A stretch of DNA of 64,000 nucleotides, from positions 21,967,515 to 22,031,514 of the forward strand of contig NC_081543.1 of assembly GCF_901000735.1 (NCBI RefSeq), written 5' to 3'. This stretch comes from Corylus avellana. Lineage: Eukaryota; Streptophyta; Magnoliopsida; Fagales; Betulaceae. A program made the translations under genes and the position numbers. A model generated the notes under the pieces. The model was not told the origin of the DNA and searched no databases. It saw only the letters and a list, made by a program, of their open reading frames with translations. Positions within the stretch are counted from its first letter, which is position 1. Each line of letters begins with the position of its first letter. Of the stretch, positions 55,549-64,000 are shown in pieces.

Positions 55549-55950
55549 TCTCAGGAAGCGACATGTGATTGTTGTAAACAGATGTTGTATGTGCAAGAAG
55601 AGCGAGGAGACGGTGGATCATCTTCTTCTGCATTGTGAGGTTGCGTCTACTCTGTGGAGTGCCTTTTTTGGTCCCTTTGGGTTATCGTGGGTGATGCCTG
55701 GTAGGGTCGTCGAGTTGCTGGCTTGTTGGTGGTCTTCAGGTAGGGGGGGGAGTGCTGCGGTCTGGAAGATGGTGCCTACTTTTTTTTTTTTGGTGCTTAT
55801 GGAGAGAGAAATAATAGGTGTTTCGAGGACTTGGAGAGGTCCTTTGAGGACATTTTATCCTATTGTTTCCATACTTTGTATCTTTGGACTATAGCGTTTG
55901 TCTTTCCAGTGTCGTTTAGCTTTGATGATTTCCTTGTACGTTTTTCCCCT
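55469..55950 (+). pseudogene. LINE ORF2 C-terminus (zf-RVT), frameshifted
   Basis: Continues ORF2 after the frameshift: RTQAPPRAAFFAWSVAWGK, then CCMCKKSEETVDHLLLHC, the zinc-binding Cys/His cluster of plant LINEs. A second frameshift occurs at the 12-base T run at 55781-55792; beyond it another frame continues WRERNNRCFED to about 55950. Confidence 0.85.
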
Positions 55951-56046
55951 TCTAGTTAGGTGATCTTCTTTGTATACTCCCAGTGTACTTTAGGGCGCCT
56001 ACTTTTAATAAAGTCTACCGATTACTTATCAAAAAAAAAAAAAAAA

Positions 56047-56059
56047 GCAGTAGATTCCT
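56047..56059. repeat. Target-site duplication, 3' side of the LINE
   Basis: GCAGTAGATTCCT directly after the poly(A). Confidence 0.95.
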
Positions 56060-57260
56060 ATGGACACTTCAGTGCACCCACATGTTACATCACAAGAAAA
56101 TATTACCAGACTCAAACTAGGAAACAATGGTCCAACACAGTAAAAGATACAGAGACATTCCATTCAAAGTACCATCTACGACAAGTCATTTGTAAATAGT
56201 CAAGAGGAGAAACTGCATTTTGTGTCAGGTTAAATTCCATGACCTTAGCATTCTTATCAAAAAAACAGTAAATAAAATTCCATGACCTTAGCAAGAAATA
56301 GAAGCATAGAGAGAAATGCACACAAATTTTGGTGAAAATCCAGGATATTGGAGTTAGCATCAAAATCAAGAATAATGCAAATAAACTTAAAGCCTTTAAC
56401 CCCAACCCCAACCACATACAGACCCATTTTCCCTTCCCCCATATACACCACAGCGCCATACTAACTGTTACTGGCACCACACAATTGATCATATGATTTC
56501 AACATTGACATACTAGATATGTTACTAAAGCTTTTTCAACATATAATTCCAGCTCCCACTGGTATGGTACAGGCTGTTCAAAGGGGAATCTGGTATGATT
56601 GGGAAAGGCTGTGCTTTCTTATTTGCTTCAAATGGTATAATTCCTGGCTTCAGTTCCAATTAAAACATTAGAAAACAACCGAGATATACAAGGGAGAAAT
56701 AACAAGACCAAATCGTGCATGAGCCAAATAACAAGATACATTTATGACGTATCTAGTGCTGTTTAAGGGTTGATCAAACAGATAGTTCTAGAGATCTCAG
56801 TTACCATGAAAGTAGCAAAATAAGATGTATGCTTAATAGATGATAAATTCCGGAATACTTCAAAATGAAGTCCACAACCCACCCCCAACACCCCAATTTT
56901 TCTGTAAAGTTTTAATGCAACAGATAGGCTGGAGTGTGGGCATACTATTAGATACCCCAATCATTTTGTGATACACATGACTTAATATTAGAGCTCGCAA
57001 GTCTATAATGTGAAATGGACGGAATTTTACGACCCTATAAAATTTTATTAATATGATGGACGACCCAATTCTTCAATTCTCTTTGTACACTATCTTATCA
57101 ATGCTAGCCAAGAGAAAGTAAGTTAACTTACCACATAGCAAACTCTACGAGATATAAAACCACCAACAGTCATCTACATGACTGAAAAAACGAATCAGGA
57201 TTAGAATCTAGATTGAACCAAGCACAGCTGTCTTTTTGGCATACAGTCTTCAACACCCCT
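56060..57260. other. Noncoding stretch
   Basis: Continuation of the pre-insertion DNA. No recognisable gene or repeat; 56835-56950 and other open frames show no family pattern. Confidence 0.45.
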
Positions 57261-57548
57261 ATCCTCAGTCTCTGCAACAACCTCATCTTCAAAGTCATAC
57301 GTTTTTCTTCAACCTCAGGATTGTATGTCCACTTCAACCTCTTCAGTAATTGTGAAGAAACAACATCACCATCAGAATCTAGCTGCCACCAAACATTGCT
57401 ATCCTCCTCATGTACATTATCATCATCTTCAACCTCTGGATTGTATGTCTACTCCAATCTCTTCAGTGATTGTGAAGAAATAACATCACCATCAGAATCC
57501 AGCTGCCACCAAACATTGCTATCCTCCTCATGTACATTATCATCAACT
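57257..57548. repeat. Tandem duplication of the 3' end of the NYN gene
   Basis: A block of about 120 bp occurs twice (about 57310-57429 and 57430-57548), with its first part also at 57628-57660. The outer block encodes, after the annotated stop, a repeat of the acidic C-terminus, including NVHEEDSNVWWQLDSDGDV. Confidence 0.85.
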
Positions 57549-58609
57549 ACACCGCTAACAGTTCCTTCACAATCATCTTCACTATCCTCAACAACCTCAT
57601 CCTCATAATCATATATCTCTTTCTCCACCTCAGGGTTGTATGTCCACTCCAATCTCTTCAAAACATCACGGTCCCTCCATTTCCCAACAACCGATACTGC
57701 TTCCTTCTTAGCCTTTCCCATCAAAATTTCCGTCCATGAAAAACTGGCATCTGCAACCCTCTTCAAAGCCCCATCATTCATATCCCCCACAACAACCGTC
57801 TTGAGACATCTCAACTTCGCCTCCTTCAAAACATCCACGAAATCCGAATCATCTGACACAAGAACCATACACTCAGCTCTCCTCCTATCCATCATATCCA
57901 CCATATGATTCTTCAACGCAACATCGACCGCTTGTGGCTTATCCGACACGGACCGAACCAAAAACCCTGCCCTCTTCAACTCATCAGCTAAACCATACCC
58001 CACCTTCGGGTTCAAAACATCCCTCACAGCATTCTTATACTTCTGCATCTTCATGGAATACTTACCCACCAACTTCACTCTCCTCGTCCCCCTCGCCGAC
58101 TCTATCTGATTCACCCTCTTCATCTGCTCTCGCTCATGAATTTGCTTAAAATGATTCACAAGCTTCTCATTCGTGTAAAACTTCCTTCCACAAACTCGAC
58201 AAAGATGTGGCTCAACCGCCTTAATCACACCCCTATTCTCCAACTGGTTCAACACCTTCCTCTCTTTCCTTTGCTCCCTAACAACTTGCGGGACATACCT
58301 GAATGTGTGGTGATTCGCATAGGCCACCGTGTATCTAACAACCCCAAGAGAAGACGCCGCAACCTTCAGCTTGACAGCGGCGTCGTATGGTGGGAATGAT
58401 TTCGGTGGTTTATTGTCCAAATCCCAGAAAATTCCGACATTATTTGGGGCAATTTTCGGTGCTAACGACAATGATGGGTCCGAAGGATTAAAGCCCGGTT
58501 TCGACTCAAAGTGACAAAATCTAGTCAATGGGGTAAATGGGTTTAGGCTTTGCAATCTTTTGGATTCTTTTGTACAGAAAAAGCTGCGGAATTTGAGGAA
58601 TACAACCAT
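57449..58609 (-). CDS. NYN-domain protein with internal C2H2 zinc finger
   Basis: 386 residues from the ATG at 58609, single exon. Resembles the Arabidopsis group annotated as putative endonuclease or glycosyl hydrolase with C2H2 zinc finger. The NYN (PIN-like) fold is a metal-dependent RNase fold: VGIFWDLDNKPP at 58-69 gives the first acidic residues D63 and D65, VDVAL at 228-232 another, and VLVSDDSDF at 249-257 supplies D253, D254 and D256. Between them sits one zinc finger, C137-x2-C140-x12-H153-x4-H158. Residues 1-40 are rich in Phe, Ser, Arg and Lys and could be an organelle-targeting peptide. The last 70 residues are acidic with WTYNPEVE and SNVWWQLDSDGDV. The stop is TAG at 57449-57451 where the repeat unit has TGG (Trp); the frame then stays open for about 60 codons through a second unit. 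RNase activity is inferred from the fold, and the substrate is unknown. No neighbouring gene informs its role. Confidence 0.88.
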   Translation of the reverse strand: MVVFLKFRSFFCTKESKRLQSLNPFTPLTRFCHFESKPGFNPSDPSLSLAPKIAPNNVGIFWDLDNKPPKSFPPYDAAVKLKVAASSLGVVRYTVAYANHHTFRYVPQVVREQRKERKVLNQLENRGVIKAVEPHLCRVCGRKFYTNEKLVNHFKQIHEREQMKRVNQIESARGTRRVKLVGKYSMKMQKYKNAVRDVLNPKVGYGLADELKRAGFLVRSVSDKPQAVDVALKNHMVDMMDRRRAECMVLVSDDSDFVDVLKEAKLRCLKTVVVGDMNDGALKRVADASFSWTEILMGKAKKEAVSVVGKWRDRDVLKRLEWTYNPEVEKEIYDYEDEVVEDSEDDCEGTVSGVVDDNVHEEDSNVWWQLDSDGDVISSQSLKRLE

Positions 58610-59190
58610 AGATTTATCTTCGTTTTATTGTGGAATTTCTAGGAAGAGCAGCGCAAAGAACAACAATTGAGAAAATTGAGATTCACTAACCTTAGAGATT
58701 AAGCGTGAAAAGTGGCTGATTACAAACTGGGTTCCGATGGAGTTCGACGTTTTCAAAGTTTTGCTAGGGCGCAAAAGAGATGCGAACGAACACAAGCTTA
58801 TACACCGACATGGCAATGCCACGTCAGTTAGAAAAACAAACAAGAAATGGACGGAATTTTACGCCCCTATAAAATTTTTAAGAGAAATTTCACAAAAGAA
58901 ATGATCACCGGACTATTACGTGATTTTTAAAAAATCCTCTCAATTTTAAAAAACCTCTTAATTTCATTTTCGAACTTTTAATTTGGTGCGACGGATCACT
59001 ATGATAGTTTTTGGATGTTAAAATTGATAAAATTACCTTTATACCCCTATTTTTTTTATAAAAAAAATTTCAAATTTAATCTTAATTTCAAATTAAAAAT
59101 AAAAAATAAAGTTTTTTTTTTAAAAAAAAAAACAACAAAAACCCAAGGGAAGTTTGGTCTTCTTAATGTTTCTAGTGGGAGTTAACGTCA
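58610..59190. other. Upstream flank of the NYN gene, AT-rich
   Basis: 58610-58830 is the likely leader and promoter on the minus strand. The phrase GGACGGAATTTTACG(A/C)CCC at 58851-58868 also occurs at 57017-57035, so the gene is bracketed by a short repeat. 58870-59160 is A/T-run-rich with no gene. Confidence 0.4.
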
Positions 59191-59419
59191 ACAATTAATG
59201 AAGGGTAGATTCTCGAGAGATAAAATTGAGAATTTTTTAAATTTGATAAGTCTTCTCAAAACGCATAATAGTTCAAGAGTCTTTTGTAAAGTTTTTTCAA
59301 ATTTTGAAAATCATGTTTCTCAAACTCTTGAGAGAGACACATATACAGACTCGAGTGATACTAAAAGTTGTTGCGATGTTACAAACATTAGTCATTATTT
59401 ACCCATTAATTTTTTTTTT

Positions 59420-59610
59420 ACCGTTTGACATTAAGATTGCATTCATGAGTTTTATGGAAAAATCAATTTACATTTTGACCGTTTGACATTAAGTATCTTC
59501 ATGGTTTTTTTTTTAAATGGAAAATTCAACTTACGTTTTGACCGTTTGACATTAAGTACTTTCATGGGTTTTATGAAAAAAATCAAGTTATGATTTTAAC
59601 TAATTGTCAT
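59420..59610. repeat. About 60-bp tandem repeat, three units
   Basis: ACCGTTTGACATTAAG starts at 59420, 59478 and 59541. Units share CATG(A/G)(G/T)TTTTATG-like middles and diverge by 10-20 percent. Confidence 0.8.
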
Positions 59611-59619
59611 TAACTCATG

Positions 59620-60620
59620 AGCCTTGAAAGTCTTTACCGTTGGATTTTTATTTTGTTTTAATAGTCCTGTTTTAATGGTCTTTTAAGCTTTTCTATATAT
59701 GTAGTCCACCTACGGCTACAAGTATATACAACAACTTCTTCGGCTCCAAACAAATTGTACATCATCATCAAACCCATATTCCATTTGTCCAACAATTTTT
59801 TCTTTAAGCCATTGTGATATACTTTGGTCTTCCTTTTTGGTGTGGCTTTTTGTCCCTCATTTTTGTTTTTTTTATCAAAGGGTTGTTCATTTGATCTTCG
59901 TTACCTGGAAGTGCGTCCTTAACGAAGGTAGACGGTATAGTCTAATCCTGGGATGTTGTGTGTCAAGAGATCCGATCGCACCAAGTTATACATTCCGAGA
60001 GGCACGAAATCAACCTTTAAGGACAACGCTCGTGCGTGATTATATAGCTTTGTGAGATTTTTCCTTACTCTATTTTTATTTATTGTATTCTATTTATCTT
60101 ATTGTTAATTGTTTGGATTAATATTATTTAGCATCAATAAGAATTTTTACACCATCCATTTAATTTTACAACAGTTACTCATGTGTCTCTTTTGTGTTAC
60201 TCCAAAATTATGTAGTTTTTAAAATCATTATTCAGTTTGTGATCAATCACTATTGAATTCTAATCAAATTATGATTTTAAAAGCCACCACATTTTTAAAA
60301 TGACACAATAATGACTTCTAGCATTTTTTGAAAGAGTCATAAAAATGAGGTTTTAAAATATTTGTAATGAGAGAGAGGAAGATCAAAGAGCGAAGATGAA
60401 GCGTATTTTTTTTTTTTTTTTTCTAATTGATGTGATAGTGCCATGTCAATATGTAAATTCGTCTTTGTTAAAGAGGTATTTTTCATAATTTATTGTTTCA
60501 AAAAAAATCTATAGTTTTTATGAAGAGAAAAAATGTTATGGGTACTAAATTTTTTATCAAGAGATAGGTACCAAAATAATGTGCGGCTTATTTACTGGTA
60601 CTATAGCATTTCTCTTGATT
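59620..60620. other. Unassigned stretch
   Basis: 59700-60060 is less AT-rich and has the look of a retroelement LTR or leader (GGCTACAAGTATATAC, CAACAACTTCTTCGG), but no boundaries or primer site were found. 60060-60620 is AT-rich noncoding DNA. Confidence 0.3.
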
Positions 60621-60635
60621 AATTGTTTTGATCCT

Positions 60636-60707
60636 TATAAAGCAGAGGCTACTAATTAGAATCTCCCTCTCTCCTTTCCCTCCCCTCGTGCAGACATGTA
60701 AAAAAAA
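60636..60707 (+). mobile_element. 5'-truncated SINE with 15-bp target duplication
   Basis: Flanked by AATTGTTTTGATCCT at 60621-60635 and 60708-60722. It keeps GAGGCTACTAATTAGAATCTCC (degraded B box), the C/T-rich segment and GTGCAGACATGT plus an A tail, as in the copies at 45517 and 48840. The A box is missing. Confidence 0.85.
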
Positions 60708-60779
60708 AATTGTTTTGATCCTCTTAAATGAATCAACTTCATATCATTTTGGTAAAAGATTTTGTACACCTAACATTTC

Positions 60780-61007
60780 TCAACTTTTGTAAGGGAAAAG
60801 TCTACGCATCCATCTAAGCTATCATCGTATTGTCTAGGTTTCCCTCAAACTATTAATTGAGTTATGTTCCCTCTCAAACTACAAAAAATTATTAATTAAA
60901 AATTTTAATTTAATTTTTTTAAAAAAAAATTACAACTAAAAATTAATTAATTTTAAAAAAAATTGAGAAAAATTTTTAAAATGGGTGAGCCACCAGATGT
61001 GGTCTTT
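60780..61007. repeat. Foldback-like arm, truncated
   Basis: Begins with GGGAAAAGTCTACGC and CCCTCAAACTATTAATTGAG, ends near GGTGAGCCACCAGATG, matching in style one arm of the element at 30110-30840. It is cut by the LTR at 61008. Confidence 0.35.
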
Positions 61008-62156
61008 TGTATACCAAAATATATCAATAATAAAATTTCACTCGCAATAGTACGAATCCCTGTAGGATAGGGTTATATTGCGGGTGTCGAATCTCAAGGA
61101 CTGCGTAGTTGTTGTCATTAAGTTTGTCAAGATCAAATATAACTCAATTTAAAAGAAGATTGATTTGTTTTTATAATGAAAGAGCATAAAAATAAATGAG
61201 AGTTGAAATATAAGAAAAAGAGTGTAGAGTATTGACTTCACTTCTATCCGCACAACAATGGTTAATCATATTTAATTAAAAAATTCATTCTATGCATGTT
61301 ATAAATAAACAAGAAAATACCTAATTAAAGAAAAAGTATAATTCATCTTCGGTTGGCACGGATCGTCCACCAAACCATTAAGATGCGGTACGACTTGTCT
61401 TTCCTAGGTATGACCTATCTAACCCTCTTGATCATATGCCAATTAAAACCGTTTTATAACCGTCATCCCCATAATCACAGAAAATAAAAATGATTTGAGT
61501 TCAATAAAAGTAAAAAACTTTCTAAGACAAAATAAGATTTCACCAATATTGGCTTTGAAATTAAGAACAGTTGCATTTAAACATTAAGAACAATATCAAA
61601 TTGTAGCAATTCTCATAGTTATACAACCAACATGCATAAACTGAAAATCTATAAATTAAGATACAATCAAATCATTGTACTTGGATAAGGTTATTTCAAT
61701 AAATACCCCACAAAGGGTTTTAGCCGCTCATGACTCCGCTAGGCCTCCAAGAACTATTTGCTGAATTTTTGCTCTAGGCAGTGGTGTGTTTCTTCAATGT
61801 TTAGAGAGCTATTTATAGGGATTAGGAGAACCCTAGGAAAATCGTAGGTTAGTCTCCCAGTCCAAATGGGAGACTGAAAACCCAATCTAAGGTGGAAAAG
61901 GACAGTGTGCTGTACGCTCAAGTGCTCTCGATCCCAAGGGACTTGCGGTCCAACCTAGGTGGGGATGCGCTCGAGCGTAGGTGTGCTCGAGCCCTTGGTT
62001 GGTGAGCTCGATCCCAGGGACGCCATAATGCATTCAAATGGTCTTTTAATCCCAATTTTAATGGGAATCTTGCATCTATCAAATAAAACCCTCAAACACA
62101 AAAACAAAACAAAATCAAACAAATAACAACGCTAAGAAATTAACATATGCAAGTTC
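61008..62156 (-). repeat. tRNA-Asp-type LTR (family E), right end truncated
   Basis: Starts TGTATACC; landmarks GTAGGATAGGGTT and CATCTTCGGTTGG are shared, inverted, with 41797-42180, and the right part is shared with 36126-37092. Minus-strand TATA box at 61810-61817; CTCGAG array at 61925-62015. It breaks at about 62156, where copia sequence follows. Confidence 0.7.
61925..62015. promoter_or_regulatory. CTCGA palindrome array in U3 of LTR E
   Basis: GTGCTCTCGATCCC, GCGCTCGAGCG, GTGCTCGAGCC and GAGCTCGATCCC lie about 110-200 bp upstream (minus strand) of the TATA box at 61810-61817. Confidence 0.45.
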
Positions 62157-62506
62157 TCGAATTGAAATTTGGGTTCGGAGATGAAATCTTATGGTTGTAT
62201 GTGAGGGTTTTTTCTGGAAAAATATTCTTCGAATCCTCTAATGGCAGACTAAGGAATTTTACCCATAATTTCTGTTCCAAAAGGTATGTTCTCCTCAGTG
62301 CTTCAAGATTTCTTGTAAATTTTAAACCACCGACAGTGATAATAAGGGGCTGTTCGTCTGGCTTTTCAATAGATTTGTGAAGATTGTATAATGCTATTGT
62401 TGAAGCCAAACCGATCACTTGATGATTGATAATTGGATGAATGCCAGATAGGAAAAATTGAGAGTTTGCAGAATTCAGAATTCTCTTGATCTTCCATAAC
62501 ATTTAT
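62140..62506 (-). mobile_element. Leader or gag start of a truncated Ty1/copia element
   Basis: Lies directly downstream of the tRNA-Met primer site. A 120-codon open frame (62502 to 62140) starts MLWKIKRILNS, but I see no copia Gag motif, so it may be leader. The element is cut at about 62156. Confidence 0.4.
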
Positions 62507-62518
62507 GCTCTGATACCA
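62507..62518 (-). other. Primer binding site, initiator tRNA-Met type
   Basis: The minus strand reads TGGTATCAGAGC, one base from the LTR end at 62520. Confidence 0.88.
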
Positions 62519-62519
62519 C

Positions 62520-62800
62520 TGTAGGAATTTGTAGAATGATCTTTTGGAAGGATTTCTCCATTTAAATCCAATGGAGGAATAAGAGAATTTGAGAAACTAA
62601 CGTAAATAATGAATTGTTGCAGTAATGTGTTATCAAGGGACTCTATTTATAGAGTAATAGAGTCCCAATCACAACTCTTGACTAAGAGTTGTGACCTCTT
62701 ATTAGATAACCTCCATCTAGAAGTTATTACCTTCATGTAGGATTAATCAGGTGTGGAGATGACCACACTTAGAATAGTGTGATCACCTTATGTACTATCA
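62520..62800 (-). repeat. Ty1/copia LTR, 281 bp, inserted in family X
   Basis: TGTAGGAATTTG at 62520 to TGTACTATCA at 62800. To the right, family X sequence resumes at the equivalent of about 18070. Next to the primer site it is a 5' LTR. The five bases after it are GCGCC; the other side is lost. Confidence 0.75.
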
Positions 62801-63411
62801 GCGCCAACCCTGCTGAGAATGAGTAATATCTCGGGTAGACCATACATGATAGTTATAACCTATTAAAGCATTAATTTTTTCTGCATTAAAATTTATAAGT
62901 GATTGTTGCTGGAATTACACATACTTCTTACCCAAATAAAATCATACTTCTATAGTGTAAAGACAACGTCTCATTCAATTTCTTACTCAAAAATACTTGT
63001 TTACTTCCGTTCATAAGTACTTGCTCATTTCATACTCGACTGTAAGATTTACTTATTAGTCCTTAGACTTACGTAGTTATTTCGGCTTGTAGGTTACTTA
63101 TTTTGAGGGAACCTCGTTCTGAGAAGAGGTCAGTGGCATGTTCACCACATCAGGCTATTTAAGGAAAGCTAGAGTTCCAGTTTTCATAATCCAAGTTTGA
63201 TCATAATATATGCATTTTGATTAGTAACTCCCTGTCGATGCTTCATATTTTATGATTTCTAGATTCTTAAGATTTATCAATTTCACATTCTTTTGCATTT
63301 ACTCTGATTATGCTTGAGGGGTGATTCACCAGTTAGCTACCAGTTAGCTGAATTGAGGCAATTGCTAGTAACCCTACCAAACTAGTCAATGTTATTTTTG
63401 GGGGCGTTACA
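62801..63411 (+). repeat. LTR of family X, inverted fragment (copy X5)
   Basis: Inverse complement of 17436-18075, ending GGGGGCGTTACA at 63411. Interrupted on the left by the copia LTR. Confidence 0.7.
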
Positions 63412-64000
63412 ATGAGTGTTCAAGACAAAAGGTAGCCATTGTATTATGTCCTCGCCAGTGACTATAGATGAGTGAGGTAATGTAGAAGATATTATTTTTT
63501 TGGTAGATGAGTATTTTGCTGGGTTGATGATGTGTTTTTATTTTTATTGTATTTGGTGCTTTTAATTGATTTGTCAAATTTCTATTGAAGGCTATAAAAC
63601 AAGAGTTTTATAACTCATCTTGATGAAAATGGCTCTTAATTTGTAATGCATAGTTCAACGTAAATCCTTTTGTGTTTCATGCAAGATTCTTTTCCCAAAA
63701 ATCAACAATTTAAACAAATCTCACATTCTTCTTATCAAACAACCAAAACATATCTAAGCATATGATTTAAAATACTAAAGTATAACTAAGAGGTTAAAGA
63801 TTGGTTATCCTTAGGCAAGAGTCCTCCAAGCTTGAGAGGGACAACCCTTAAGAATATATTCCTTTCTCTCTCCTCTTTCTATCCCTCTCTCACTCTAGGT
63901 CTAGGGATTCAGAAATGAGGGCAAAAATGGATTTGAGACTGCATCATTGCCTTTAAAATTGGGCTATTCTCGAGGCTAGGGTTTTCAAGAAGTATCATTT
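63412..64000. other. Unassigned end of window
   Basis: 63780-63910 has TCCTCCAAGCTTGAGAG and a CTCTCTCC-rich run like that in family X near 19020-19060, so this may be more LTR. No gene is seen. Confidence 0.3.

Larger units (their letters stand above)
53494..56046 (+). mobile_element. 5'-truncated L1-type LINE with poly(A) and target duplication
   Basis: 2.55 kb between copies of GCAGTAGATTCCT. Starts inside ORF2 just before the reverse transcriptase, so ORF1 and the endonuclease are missing. It ends TTAATAAAGTCTACC, ACTTATC and a poly(A). The truncated start at the same base in the copy at 33772 shows a single insertion event. Confidence 0.95.

Noticed and set aside
1..64000. CRISPR arrays, operons, ribosome binding sites, rRNA or organelle DNA
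   Set aside because: Nothing of the kind is seen; the repeats are eukaryotic transposons and the genes are plant nuclear.

Overview
The window reads as nuclear DNA of a dicot plant, probably a woody rosid. It is AT-rich and packed with nested plant retrotransposons (Ty3/gypsy elements primed by tRNA-Asp, Ty1/copia elements primed by initiator tRNA-Met, L1-type LINEs, tRNA-derived SINEs, foldback MITEs). Only two plant genes are convincing. One is an intronless UDP-glucuronate 4-epimerase (GAE family, 26750-28051 +), which makes the pectin precursor UDP-galacturonate. The other is a NYN-domain protein with an internal C2H2 zinc finger (57449-58609 -). There are also a SEC23 exon fragment, a possible exon of an unrecognised minus-strand gene, and many retroelement protein relics. 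Nothing suggests that the genes form a shared pathway.

Layout: 1-9485 is a minus-strand, tRNA-Asp-primed LTR element that carries only a gag-like zinc-knuckle ORF and no pol; it appears twice around a gap and its outer LTR holds a nested solo LTR. 9486-17435 holds copia and LINE relics and the SEC23 fragment. 17436-26050 holds a long LTR (family X), a foldback MITE and two nested minus-strand LINE-like elements. 26050-34766 holds GAE, its downstream DNA, a SINE, a foldback element and the start of a LINE. 34867-46140 is two contigs of nested LTRs, a gypsy integrase relic and a minus-strand LINE. 46241-56046 repeats 27354-34766 and completes the LINE. 56047-64000 holds the NYN gene, a SINE, more LTRs and a copia LTR.

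Five runs of exactly 100 N split the window into six contigs. Three pairs of contig ends overlap as dovetails: 1839-4503 with 4604-7263, 18731-21475 with 21576-24317, and 27354-34766 with 46241-54488. The most economical reading is that these are unmerged overlaps (probably two haplotypes), so the locus really has one GAE gene and one LINE, and the contigs 34867-41372 and 41473-46140 are probably misplaced. Most biological novelty lies in the transposons: a gag-only non-autonomous LTR element with an integrase-bearing relative, arrays of short palindromes upstream of the TATA box in several LTR families, a solo LTR present in one GAE-locus copy and absent from the other, and non-autonomous LINE-like elements with clean target-site duplications.
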